Source of the DNA: DSXH01 sp020724325 | Lineage (GTDB): Bacteria > Bacteroidota > Ignavibacteria > Ignavibacteriales > Melioribacteraceae | DNA: 64,000 nucleotides | Direction of reading: 5' to 3' | NCBI GenBank assembly: GCA_040756515.1 | Contig: JBFLYW010000001.1 | Coordinates: forward strand, 62,001-126,000 | Shown: in pieces, positions 21,963-29,797 of the stretch | Layout: every line of letters starts with the position of its first letter | Numbering within the stretch: the stretch's first letter is position 1 | Translations under genes and position numbers: made by a program | The notes under the pieces: model-generated | Databases searched by the model: none | The model's input: the letters and a program-made list of their open reading frames with translations, nothing else | Told to the model about the DNA's origin: nothing

Positions 21963-22328
21963 ATGATTAAACACTTGATAAAATATCGTTCATTAATGGC
22001 TGCTGTTTTTATGTTAATGCCGCTATTATTATGGTTCTCCTACTCTGAACTTTGGCAGTTTGTTGGTGAAAAGGAAAATGCCGCAGCTCAGGATTATTGC
22101 GAAATTGTTAAAGTAACAAAGACTGAGACCGGGAAAGTTGATTTAAGTGATTCATTTAAGCTGAAAGTTGTCCGAAGGACTCCTTTCGGAGATAAATCAG
22201 TTTGTCCGCATTGTATTGATGAAACAAGCATAGATCATACTTCATTTACTAAATTAAATATCGAGCATTTTCATTCGCCACAAAAAACTTCTCCACTCTA
22301 TCTCTACAACAGAACATTTCTGATCTAA
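21963..22328 (+). CDS. small membrane-anchored DYC/CxxC protein, copy 2
   Basis: A 121-residue protein with one N-terminal TM helix (about 10-30) and a short exported domain. It has QDYCEIVKVT (about 42-51), VCPHC (about 80-84), and ends SPLYLYNRTFLI. It is a paralog of the 11108-11449 protein, with the same end directly at the stop codon. The family is not known to me. It lies between the MtrA-like fusion and the ZraP-like gene. The cysteines suggest periplasmic metal or thiol chemistry. A frame at 21763-21966 overlaps the 3' end of the upstream gene and has no coding character. Confidence 0.68.
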   Translation: MIKHLIKYRSLMAAVFMLMPLLLWFSYSELWQFVGEKENAAAQDYCEIVKVTKTETGKVDLSDSFKLKVVRRTPFGDKSVCPHCIDETSIDHTSFTKLNIEHFHSPQKTSPLYLYNRTFLI

Positions 22329-22415
22329 TCCTTCACTTCTCTCTTTTCGATTTATCCTTGAGTAATTAGAGGATATCTAAATAGTAATTTATTAATCAAA
22401 AGAAGGAGTAACACA

Positions 22416-22985
22416 ATGTTAACCTCAAATAAAAAATGGTTTGGTGGAATCGCAATAGTAATTGTGGTTCTGTTTGTATCTTTAACGTTATTAGGACAGA
22501 ACCATTCAAAGAAAAATAATTCCGGTAATTATGCTCATAACTCATCTTGGTGGAACTCCAACGTTCCGGAAAAATATTGGCTTGGCGATGACCAGATAAA
22601 CCAGGTAACCAAAATAAAAACAGAATACGATGAACTAATACAACCGGAAATTGAAAAACTAAACACTTTGCGCGGAGATTATTCTGATTACAAACAGCAA
22701 GATGATATTAGCAGCAAACGTATCAGAGAATACCAAAGCGAGCTAAGAGGAATTGAAGACCACATATACAGCTTAAAGATGGAAGCCGGAAGCAAGATTA
22801 GAAAAGTGCTTACCAACAGTCAGAGAGTATATTTTAATGATTCACGGATTGGCTGGTGGGATGGATTTTATGGAAGATGCGGCTGGGATTATGCAGATAT
22901 GAATTATGGAATGCGAACCAACGGCTATATGGATTACGGAATGAGAGGTCACGGCGGGATGTATAACCACGGAGGATGCTGGTAA
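22416..22985 (+). CDS. ZraP/CpxP-like periplasmic metal-binding protein
   Basis: A 189-residue protein with an N-terminal TM or signal anchor (about 8-28), then a helical region (about 52-140) beginning KYWLGDDQINQVTKIKTEYD. This is the pattern of heavy-metal-resistance/CpxP-type proteins (LTDEQ followed by a helical hairpin). The last 40 residues are rich in Gly, Met, Tyr, His and Trp and end GMYNHGGCW, a likely metal-binding tail. Such proteins buffer periplasmic zinc or copper or modulate two-component sensors. A good AAGGAG site precedes the ATG. A hairpin lies just past the stop. Confidence 0.78.
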   Translation: MLTSNKKWFGGIAIVIVVLFVSLTLLGQNHSKKNNSGNYAHNSSWWNSNVPEKYWLGDDQINQVTKIKTEYDELIQPEIEKLNTLRGDYSDYKQQDDISSKRIREYQSELRGIEDHIYSLKMEAGSKIRKVLTNSQRVYFNDSRIGWWDGFYGRCGWDYADMNYGMRTNGYMDYGMRGHGGMYNHGGCW

Positions 22986-23010
22986 TATTTTAATCTCTTA
23001 GTGTTGAATT

Positions 23011-23030
23011 CCCCACTGTTTGCAGTGGGG
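23011..23030 (+). terminator. hairpin after ZraP-like gene
   Basis: CCCCACTG (23011-23018) and CAGTGGGG (23023-23030) form a perfect 8-bp stem with a 4-base loop, 26 bases past the stop codon. The following AGATTTATT is only moderately T-rich, so it may be a terminator or an mRNA-stabilising hairpin. Confidence 0.5.
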
Positions 23031-23070
23031 AGATTTATTCAAAAAATAATTAATTATAAGGAATGAGCCA

Positions 23071-23583
23071 GTGAAAAATGTATTTAATAAAATCAAAGTA
23101 ATAGTTTTTATTTCATCTTTATTAATTGCGAACGGTTACGCGCAAGAAACACATAAGATAAAAGGCACCATAGGCAATGAAAAAATGGGCAAGGATAAAA
23201 TCGTAATTTGTGTATTAAGAACTAAAGCTTGTATGCCGGTAAAGATTGACACAAGTATGACTGTAAAATATCATGGTAAAGAGACAAAGCTAACAGATTT
23301 ACCTTTCGGGCTTTATTTAGAAGCTGACATTATAGACAATAAAGCTAATGGAAAGGTAGTTATAAATGTAAGCGTTGTTGAAACAAAAACAGTAATTTGT
23401 TTTACCGAACTGAAGAAGGAACAAGAGAATAAATTGAGGGATGTGTTAAGAAAAACTAAAGGCGTTAATGATTTCGAAATACATTCGGAATCAGGACAGG
23501 TATATATTGAATACACTCCCCAGATAATTGCTTATAAAGATTTGGAAAGTGCAATAAAAAAAGAAGGTTTTGAATTAGAATAA
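23071..23583 (+). CDS. secreted protein with HMA-like fold lacking CxxC
   Basis: A 170-residue protein starting at GTG (AAGGA nine bases ahead). It has a signal peptide (about 1-25, cut near GYAQ). The middle carries two cysteines (VICVLRTKACMPV, about 46-58). The last 70 residues look like a ferredoxin-like HMA fold (VICFTELKKEQENKLRDVL, then GVNDFEIHSESGQVYIEY) but without the metal-binding CxxC. A periplasmic metal-handling role is plausible from fold and neighbours (DUF302, cadA). I do not recognise the full-length family. Confidence 0.6.
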   Translation: MKNVFNKIKVIVFISSLLIANGYAQETHKIKGTIGNEKMGKDKIVICVLRTKACMPVKIDTSMTVKYHGKETKLTDLPFGLYLEADIIDNKANGKVVINVSVVETKTVICFTELKKEQENKLRDVLRKTKGVNDFEIHSESGQVYIEYTPQIIAYKDLESAIKKEGFELE

Positions 23584-23601
23584 AAACAGGAGTAACGAAA
23601 A

Positions 23602-23997
23602 ATGGAACAAACAAATTATGGATTCTCGAAAATAGTTAATTTCGGTTATGATGAAGCAATTGAAAAAGTAACCGAAGAATTGAAGAAAGAAGGATTTGGA
23701 GTGTTGACAGAAATTGACGTTAAAGAAACATTAAAGAAAAAGCTTGATGTTGACTTTAAACCGTATAAAATACTCGGCGCTTGTAATCCACAGTTTGCAT
23801 ATAAATCTCTGCAAACAGAAGAACAAATAGGATTGATGCTGCCTTGTAACGTAATAGTTTATGTGAACGAAGAAGGGAAAACTATCGTTGCAGCAATAGA
23901 TCCAATTGCATCTATGCAAGCAGTAAAAAATGATAAGCTCGGCGAAGTAGCGGAAACGATACAAAGCAAATTAAAAAATATTATAAGCAATCTATGA
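23602..23997 (+). CDS. DUF302 protein
   Basis: A 131-residue cytosolic protein of the DUF302 family. It has the GYDEAIEKVTEELKKEGFGVLTEIDV opening, YKILGACNPQFAYKSLQ with the conserved Cys, and GLMLPCNVIVYVNEEGKTIV. The fold is a swapped ferredoxin-like dimer; the family is frequent in metal-resistance clusters but has no proven reaction. AGGAG precedes the ATG. It follows the HMA-like protein by 18 bases and leads into a tiny membrane protein and cadA. Confidence 0.88.
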   Translation: MEQTNYGFSKIVNFGYDEAIEKVTEELKKEGFGVLTEIDVKETLKKKLDVDFKPYKILGACNPQFAYKSLQTEEQIGLMLPCNVIVYVNEEGKTIVAAIDPIASMQAVKNDKLGEVAETIQSKLKNIISNL

Positions 23998-24009
23998 AGA
24001 GTCAAACAT

Positions 24010-24090
24010 ATGAAAGATAAGCTTATTGGTTTAGCAATTGGATTAGCTATTATACTAATTGTAGTTGTTGTCATAGTATTACTGAAATGA
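24010..24090 (+). CDS. 26-residue single-span membrane microprotein
   Basis: An open frame of 27 codons, too short for usual gene calling. It begins MKDKLIGLAIGLAIILIVVV and ends IVLLK. It is a charged start, one hydrophobic helix of about 20 residues and a final lysine, the form of small membrane regulators such as those that accompany P-type ATPases and cytochrome oxidases. It lies 12 bases after the DUF302 stop and 86 bases before cadA. The ribosome-binding site is weak (GAAGAG). Its clean helix and position make it plausible, but coding is not proven. Confidence 0.5.
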   Translation: MKDKLIGLAIGLAIILIVVVVIVLLK

Positions 24091-24176
24091 TAATTACCCA
24101 GTGAGAATAAAACGATGGAGTTTCATTCTTGCTGATTTGAGTTAAATTATTGTGATAACCTTTTTGGGCATATGCA

Positions 24177-26264
24177 ATGAAAAAATATCAACTAAAAAAT
24201 ATTGACTGCGCTTCGTGTGCAGCAAAAATTGAAGACGGGCTTTCGAAGATGGAGGGAGTGAAATCATGCTCGGTAAATTTTGCAAGCTCTTCTCTATTCA
24301 TCGATACAGACAACATAGAATCTGTGAAAAAGAAAATAAAAGAGATCGAACCGGAAGTTATTGTTGAAGAGATGCAAGATAAAAAACTAACAGAGTCAAA
24401 AAATATAGTTGATGAAAACAAAGTAGAATTAATCAAAATCTTTCTGACGGTTCTTCTGCTAGCTGTTGGATTAATCTTTGAGAAAGAAATCCATAATTCG
24501 CAATATCGCATGACTGAGTATTTGGTATTCATTCCAGCATATTTAATTAGTGGTTGGGGTGTATTAAGAGGTGCATTACGAAGCATTACTAGAGGGAAAA
24601 TTTTTAATGAACATATCCTTATGACGATTGCAACCGCCGGTGCGATTGCAATTGATGCGATGCCGGAAGCTGTAACAGTAATGTTGTTCTATGTTGTTGG
24701 GGAGTTATTCCAGGATATAGCTGTTAACCGTTCGCGTAAATCGATTAAAGCATTGTTAGAAATAAAACCGGACTACGCCAATCTAAAAAGCAACGGTGAA
24801 GTAAAACGAGTTTCTCCGGAAGGCGTAAGAGTCGGAGAGAATATTATTGTAAAAGCCGGAGAAAAAATTCCTTTGGATGGAGAAATAATAGAAGGTAATT
24901 CTTTTGTTGATACCTCTGCATTAACCGGCGAAAGCGTTCCAAGAAAAGTTAAAGAAAAAGATATTGTCTTAGCAGGAATGATAAATCAGTCCGGACTATT
25001 GACGATTAGAGTTACAAAATTATTTAATGAATCATCCATCTCACGAATTTTGGAGCTTGTTGAAAATGCCGCTTCAAAAAAAGCAGAGACAGAAAAGTTT
25101 ATTACAACGTTTGCAAAATACTACACTCCGGTTGTTGTGTTTGGCGCTTTGCTTCTTGCAGTTATTCCGCCCTTGGTTTTTGCCAATCAAACTTTTACAG
25201 ATTGGATTTACAGAGCATTGGTAGTTCTCGTAATATCTTGTCCTTGCGCTTTAGTTATCAGTATTCCTCTTGGATACTTTGGCGGAATTGGCGGAGCTTC
25301 ACGAAGAGGAATTCTGGTTAAAGGGTCAAACTATTTGGATGCGCTTACCAAAGTTAAGACAGTAGTTTTTGATAAAACCGGAACGCTGACAAAAGGTGAA
25401 TTCAAAGTATCTGAAATTGTTGTTAAAAACGGATTTAATAAAAAAGAATTATTAAGACTTGCTGCTTTTGCAGAATCGCATTCAAATCATCCGATAGCGA
25501 AATCTGTAATAGAAGCATACGAAGAAACGGTTAATCAAGAATTGATTAGCGATGTTCAGGAAATAAGCGGTAAAGGAATAAAAGCAAAAATTAGCGGGCA
25601 AATAGTCGTTGTTGGAAATGACAAACTTCTTCATTTGGAAAATATACGACACGATAAATGTGATGTCGAGGGAACAGTCATTCATATCGCTACAAATTCA
25701 GTTTATGCCGGATATATTATTATTTCCGATACACTAAAAGAAGGCGCGAAAGAAACAATAAGCTTGCTAAAGAAGAAAAACATTAATTCGGTTATGCTCA
25801 CGGGCGATAATAAAACGGCGGCAGAATCTTTCGCCAAGAAACTTGGAATAGATAAATATTATTATGAACTACTGCCGGAAGATAAAGTAAATCATATTGA
25901 GCAGATTATTCAGTCATCAATTAAAGGAAATAAAATTGCGTTCGTTGGGGATGGCATAAACGATGCGCCGGTTTTAGCACGCGCCGATGTTGGAATTGCA
26001 ATGGGCGCACTTGGTTCAGATGCTGCCGTTGAAACTGCGGATGTTGTGCTTATGGCAGATTCTCCTTTACAAGTTGTATCCGCACTTGATATAGCAAAGA
26101 AAACGAGAAAAATTGTCTGGCAAAATATTGGTTTCGCAATGGGAGTTAAATTATTCTTCATTCTTCTCGGTGTATTTGGAATTGCGACAATGTGGGAAGC
26201 CGTATTTGGCGATATGGGTGTGGCAATTATTGCAATATTAAATGCGATGAGGGTAATGAAGTAA
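24177..26264 (+). CDS. cadA: P1B-type ATPase exporting Zn/Cd/Pb (CadA/ZntA)
   Basis: A 695-residue heavy-metal ATPase. It has one N-terminal HMA domain with CASC (about 11-14), then TM helices, an actuator loop with TGES (LTGESVPRK), the metal-site CPC in SCPCALVIS (about 356), the phosphorylated Asp in DKTGTLT (about 403), HP in SNHPIAKS and GDGINDAPVLARAD near 590. The C-terminal helix ends GDMGVAIIAILNAMRVMK with an Asp, as in the Zn/Cd/Pb subgroup (P1B-2) rather than copper pumps. It moves metal from cytosol to periplasm, where czcCBA can carry it out of the cell. No clear ribosome-binding site precedes the start. Confidence 0.93.
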   Translation: MKKYQLKNIDCASCAAKIEDGLSKMEGVKSCSVNFASSSLFIDTDNIESVKKKIKEIEPEVIVEEMQDKKLTESKNIVDENKVELIKIFLTVLLLAVGLIFEKEIHNSQYRMTEYLVFIPAYLISGWGVLRGALRSITRGKIFNEHILMTIATAGAIAIDAMPEAVTVMLFYVVGELFQDIAVNRSRKSIKALLEIKPDYANLKSNGEVKRVSPEGVRVGENIIVKAGEKIPLDGEIIEGNSFVDTSALTGESVPRKVKEKDIVLAGMINQSGLLTIRVTKLFNESSISRILELVENAASKKAETEKFITTFAKYYTPVVVFGALLLAVIPPLVFANQTFTDWIYRALVVLVISCPCALVISIPLGYFGGIGGASRRGILVKGSNYLDALTKVKTVVFDKTGTLTKGEFKVSEIVVKNGFNKKELLRLAAFAESHSNHPIAKSVIEAYEETVNQELISDVQEISGKGIKAKISGQIVVVGNDKLLHLENIRHDKCDVEGTVIHIATNSVYAGYIIISDTLKEGAKETISLLKKKNINSVMLTGDNKTAAESFAKKLGIDKYYYELLPEDKVNHIEQIIQSSIKGNKIAFVGDGINDAPVLARADVGIAMGALGSDAAVETADVVLMADSPLQVVSALDIAKKTRKIVWQNIGFAMGVKLFFILLGVFGIATMWEAVFGDMGVAIIAILNAMRVMK

Positions 26265-26314
26265 GATTTTGTCGATAATAATGATTAGAAAATAATATTT
26301 GTTGTGGTGCCAGT

Positions 26315-26779
26315 TTGAAAAAAATAAAGCGATTGGGAAAACAAAATACAACTACTGTCCGTATTCGATTTTTAGATTCTTCTATTTACGGAATACAAGT
26401 AAAAGCGTTTATGCAGTTGATTGGTTACATTTTAATATGTTTTATATTTATCTCAACTTTAGTATTTCTTTTCCCAGCTAAAACTAGCAAACACAATCAT
26501 ATTGAAACAAAAAGCAGTAAACCGGCAATTGAAGAAAAAGTATTTAAAATTGCATCAATGTTTATCTGCTCTTGTCGGAAATGCAAAATGGAATCGTTAG
26601 AAGTTTGTAAATGTAACCGGGCTATTGAGGAAAGAAATCTAATTCGTAAATGCACTGAACAAGAAGAATCTGTTGATAAAATTGTTCTGACTATTGCGGA
26701 GCGATATGGATTCCTAAAAGCCGAATATGCAAACAATTATGATGTTGATAAATCTCAAATATGGTCTAATTCAAATTAG
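26315..26779 (+). CDS. membrane-anchored CcmH-like Cys-rich protein, copy 1
   Basis: A 154-residue protein with one TM helix (about 38-58), KHNH after it, then a CcmH-type domain: KIASMFICSCRKCKMESLEV, CKC, AIEERNLIR, and an end TIAERYGFLKAEY. CcmH/NrfF proteins reduce the apocytochrome CxxCH thiols with a CxxC; here extra cysteines (CSCRKC and CKC) are present. The copper-block protein at 34782-35165 is a paralog. The start is uncertain: I use the TTG at 26315, because the first in-frame ATG (26411) would cut into the TM helix. It follows cadA. A thiol or metal relay role is inferred. Confidence 0.65.
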   Translation: MKKIKRLGKQNTTTVRIRFLDSSIYGIQVKAFMQLIGYILICFIFISTLVFLFPAKTSKHNHIETKSSKPAIEEKVFKIASMFICSCRKCKMESLEVCKCNRAIEERNLIRKCTEQEESVDKIVLTIAERYGFLKAEYANNYDVDKSQIWSNSN

Positions 26780-26807
26780 ATTAAGAAATAAATAAAAGAG
26801 TAACATA

Positions 26808-27416
26808 ATGATGAATGAAACAATCGTAAAATATTTTTTGATTTTGTATTTCTTACTTTACTACGGAGTTCTTTTTGTATTGAATTCATATTTTGTCTAT
26901 AAGAGAACAGGCAAGAATCCTTATGTGTTAGGTAAAAGTAAAGGAATTATAAGTTTTACTGAAAATGGCATTAAGGTTACAGGAATAATAATCCCGCTTA
27001 TTGTAATTATCTTTATACTTTCACAAGAAATATATCGCTGGTTGATCCCAATCCAGTATTTAGAGAAAGTATACTTAGACTTAATAGGAATCTCAATAAT
27101 GCTTTTGGGATTCGTAATCTGCTTAACAGCTCAGTTTTATATGCGCTCTTCTTGGAGAATCGGAATTGATGTTGATACCCAGGTAGAATTAATAACAGCA
27201 GGGATATTCAAGTATTCTAGAAATCCATTTTTTCTCGGCACCTTTCTTTCTTATTTAGGATTCTTTTTAGTTCTGCCAAACATTTTATCTTTTACCGTTG
27301 GAGTTGTTTACTTCATTCTAATTCTGATCCAGGTTAGACTTGAGGAAGAAAATTTGAATAAATCATTAGGAAACACATATCATAATTATTGTGCAAAAGT
27401 AAGAAGGTGGATATAA
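26808..27416 (+). CDS. ICMT/PEMT-like membrane methyltransferase family protein
   Basis: A 202-residue protein with about five membrane helices. The C-terminal half carries the isoprenylcysteine carboxyl methyltransferase/PEMT pattern: ELITAGIFKYSRNPFFLGTF (about 128-147), then QVRLEEENLNKSLGNTYHNY and RRWI. In this superfamily these residues bind S-adenosylmethionine at the membrane face. Members are often found beside metal efflux genes with unknown substrates. It is the last gene of the plus-strand metal block. Together with the MtrA-like fusion it puts a second methyl-transfer type protein in the island, though a link is not shown. Confidence 0.78.
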   Translation: MMNETIVKYFLILYFLLYYGVLFVLNSYFVYKRTGKNPYVLGKSKGIISFTENGIKVTGIIIPLIVIIFILSQEIYRWLIPIQYLEKVYLDLIGISIMLLGFVICLTAQFYMRSSWRIGIDVDTQVELITAGIFKYSRNPFFLGTFLSYLGFFLVLPNILSFTVGVVYFILILIQVRLEEENLNKSLGNTYHNYCAKVRRWI

Positions 27417-27463
27417 AAGGAGACGGAAATACTCCCATCTCCTAAAATTGGAGTAATTGGAAA
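27417..27463. terminator. possible bidirectional hairpin between convergent genes
   Basis: GGAGA (near 27419) can pair with TCTCC (near 27438), and ACTCC (near 27431) with GGAGT (near 27450). These are alternative small hairpins in the 47-bp gap between two convergent genes. The weak T tract keeps confidence low. Confidence 0.35.
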
Positions 27464-27868
27464 TTATTGATGGCGTTTTTGTCTTAGAAAAAGATTTTGC
27501 TCAATTGCCGGTTTACTATATTGTGATATGTTATTTGCATTTTGGAAAACTACAGCACCGTGACGTTTTTCAATTAAGAAAGGATTTCTATCAGCTATAA
27601 GATTGCTGGCAACCAGGTTAATATTTGACCGGCGATTTACAACCGTAATTGCACCATGCCGTTTTTCAACAAGAAAAGGATTTCTGTCGTAAACCTCATC
27701 ACTTGGATTCATGCTTGAATTATAGTTTACAATAACAACAGCGCTGTGACGTTTTTCTACAAGGAAGGGATTTTTTTCAGCATAAGTATTTCCCGTTGGT
27801 TGGGCATTTATTAAAGATAAAGTTGATAATACAATTACTACTATTGCTGTAACGATTGACTTTTTCAT
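27464..27868 (-). CDS. secreted protein with four NPFLxEKRH repeats
   Basis: A 134-residue protein with a signal peptide (about 1-22, LINAQ). The mature part is a repeat of about 30-37 residues: KNPFLVEKRHSAVVIVN, RNPFLVEKRHGAITVVN, RNPFLIEKRHGAVVFQN and a last QNLFLRQKRHQ. Each unit has one invariant His after KR and is joined by a polar linker. I do not recognise the family. It has its own sigma-54-like promoter at 27903-27920, with an upstream element like that of the cus operon, so it is probably induced with copper efflux. Metal binding by the His is a reasonable guess only. Confidence 0.75.
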   Translation of the reverse strand: MKKSIVTAIVVIVLSTLSLINAQPTGNTYAEKNPFLVEKRHSAVVIVNYNSSMNPSDEVYDRNPFLVEKRHGAITVVNRRSNINLVASNLIADRNPFLIEKRHGAVVFQNANNISQYSKPAIEQNLFLRQKRHQ

Positions 27869-27902
27869 GATTGTGGCCTTATTAAATTGTTAATTATATA
27901 AA

Positions 27903-27920
27903 GACAAAACCAATGCCATA
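27903..27920 (-). promoter_or_regulatory. sigma-54-like promoter of repeat-protein gene
   Basis: On the minus strand the site reads TATGGCATTGGTTTTGTC: TGGCAT at -24 and TTGT at -12, with GG and G 12 bases apart. The last consensus C is a T. The predicted start is about 24 bases upstream of the 27868 start codon. Confidence 0.55.
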
Positions 27921-27968
27921 TTTTTCATTTGAAAATGGAGTGAAAGTGAACACAGATAGTTAAATGGA

Positions 27969-27990
27969 TTAAAGAATCTTAAAAGATTTT
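27969..27990. promoter_or_regulatory. candidate activator site upstream of 27903 promoter
   Basis: TTAAAGAATCTTAA (27969-27982), followed by AAGATTTT. It shares AAAGAATCTT with the element ahead of the cus promoter (41959-41990) and lies about 50-70 bp upstream of the sigma-54-like site, as an NtrC-type enhancer would. Confidence 0.5.
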
Positions 27991-28051
27991 TAAGAAATTT
28001 TAGGAACAACAACTATTTGTATTTATACTCGTTTCAATAAGAGAAAGAAGG

Positions 28052-29797
28052 CTATTTAAGAAGCAATAATTTTTTTGTTGATACAAACTGACCGGCTTTT
28101 AGTTGATAGAAATAAACTTCGCTGGATAATTGATAATTGGAAATGGAGAATTGAGAATTATAGCTCCCGGCGGGTTTGAATTCATCTACAAGCGTTGCAA
28201 CTTCTTTCCCAAGGACATCAAACACTTTTAGAGTAACATGACTGCCGATTGGTATTTGATAACTAATAATGGTGCTTGGATTAAAAGGATTTGGATAATT
28301 CTGTTCGAGTGAAAAACTATTCGGCAAAGATGAATTATCCTCTTTAATATCGGTTGGATTAGTAACCAGAAATTGTCCCATCATTCCATCATCTTCATGT
28401 GTTAGCAAATGGCAATGATACATATAGGGCAAGGTTGCATTAGAGAAATCTTCAAACTTAGTTATAAATCTTACAGTTTCCATCGGTTCGACTAAAACAA
28501 CATCTTTGCGGCCACGTTCGTTTGAAGGAACGTGATTTCCATTTCTATCAAGCAAATAAAATTGAACATCGTGAATATGAAAAGGGTGCGCTATGAGCGT
28601 TTGGTTTCTCAACTCCCATATTTCGGTATTATTCAATGGAATGTTGTAATTGATTTTATCCATTGAGAAAGGAGTTCCATTAATTACAAACGGACCCACA
28701 GCGCTCATCATTCCACCGTTGGAAGTAAATGTTAACACACGTGTAACATTTGCAGATGAGGCAGAGAAAGGATTATTTATAATCAATGAAGATGGGACAG
28801 AGGTAACCGCGTTAGCAGTTGGCGCAATTACATCAATTCGTAAAATGTTAAAATCAGCGCCGTTTAATTTGTTGTTAGAATAATCGGGTAAACCACCGCC
28901 CATACCAACAGAACTTGCGCCGATAATTCCGCTGGCTAACTCTGAAGCATAACTCATAAGATAAGTAGATTGACCTTGCATAGAACCAAAATCAACTAAG
29001 ATTTCAGCACGTTCACCGGGAGCCAGACGCAATCTTGTAAGCAGCACCGATGAGTTTAACAATCCGCCATCTCCGCCAATTTGATAGAAAGATTTATTTC
29101 CCTTAAAACCAAAATTATATGTGCGTTCAGTTGAACCGTTAAGCAACCGAAGGCGAACAATTTGTGCGGGGACTTGTAAAAAAGGATTTTTAGTGCCGTT
29201 AACTAAAATAACTGAGTCTAATTCCGATCTAACAATAAATTGTTTTGAAGCATCGAATGCTCTTGATTGAACAACAATAGGAAAATCATCCACACCATAT
29301 TTTCTAGGAAGTTTTAATGTAGCTTCTTGATTATCTCTGACAATAATAAAACCGTCAACGCCTTTTGTAACGTGTTCGGCAGTTTTATTATGTAAGTGAG
29401 GATGATACCAATAAGTAGCGGCGTTATCCATAACAGTAAATTGCGGCTGCCATGTTGTTCCGGGTAAAATTACAGTATGAGGGCCACCATCATTTTGAGG
29501 TGCAACGTGCATACCGTGCCAATGAATTGTCGTTGTATCAATAAGTGAATTGGTTACATTCATACTTACGTTATCACCTTTACGAAGGATAAGAGTTGGG
29601 CCAAGAATATTACCGTTTACACCTAAAGTGTTTGTTGTAAATCCGGGATAAAAACTGACCGAACCTTTTTGTATAGTAAGATTAAACTTGGTTCCGCTTA
29701 ATGTATCCGGAATTTGCAATTTATTTTGGGCTTTTAAGTTTGTAAGAAATAAAGCACTGATGATAATTGTATAACTATAAATTTTAGAATGCTTCAT
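28052..29797 (-). CDS. multicopper oxidase with type IX secretion signal
   Basis: A 581-residue secreted copper oxidase (CueO/CopA type) that likely oxidises Cu(I) to the less toxic Cu(II). It has a signal peptide (about 1-23). All four copper motifs are present: HWHG (about 92-95), YHPHLH (about 131-136), HPFHIHDVQF (about 403-412) and HCHLLTHEDDGMM (about 460-472). From about 488 on is a type IX sorting domain (SLEQNYPNPFNPST, ending KLLLLK), so it is exported to the surface. Within that domain a piece (FSISNYQLS) appears to be translated from an AATTGAGAATT-type dispersed repeat. The start overlaps the upstream hydE stop by four bases. Confidence 0.93.
   Translation of the reverse strand: MKHSKIYSYTIIISALFLTNLKAQNKLQIPDTLSGTKFNLTIQKGSVSFYPGFTTNTLGVNGNILGPTLILRKGDNVSMNVTNSLIDTTTIHWHGMHVAPQNDGGPHTVILPGTTWQPQFTVMDNAATYWYHPHLHNKTAEHVTKGVDGFIIVRDNQEATLKLPRKYGVDDFPIVVQSRAFDASKQFIVRSELDSVILVNGTKNPFLQVPAQIVRLRLLNGSTERTYNFGFKGNKSFYQIGGDGGLLNSSVLLTRLRLAPGERAEILVDFGSMQGQSTYLMSYASELASGIIGASSVGMGGGLPDYSNNKLNGADFNILRIDVIAPTANAVTSVPSSLIINNPFSASSANVTRVLTFTSNGGMMSAVGPFVINGTPFSMDKINYNIPLNNTEIWELRNQTLIAHPFHIHDVQFYLLDRNGNHVPSNERGRKDVVLVEPMETVRFITKFEDFSNATLPYMYHCHLLTHEDDGMMGQFLVTNPTDIKEDNSSLPNSFSLEQNYPNPFNPSTIISYQIPIGSHVTLKVFDVLGKEVATLVDEFKPAGSYNSQFSISNYQLSSEVYFYQLKAGQFVSTKKLLLLK

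Noticed and set aside
21763..21966. 67-residue frame overlapping the end of the MtrA-like gene
   Set aside because: No ribosome site, no domain, and it overlaps the conserved DUF4346 end.
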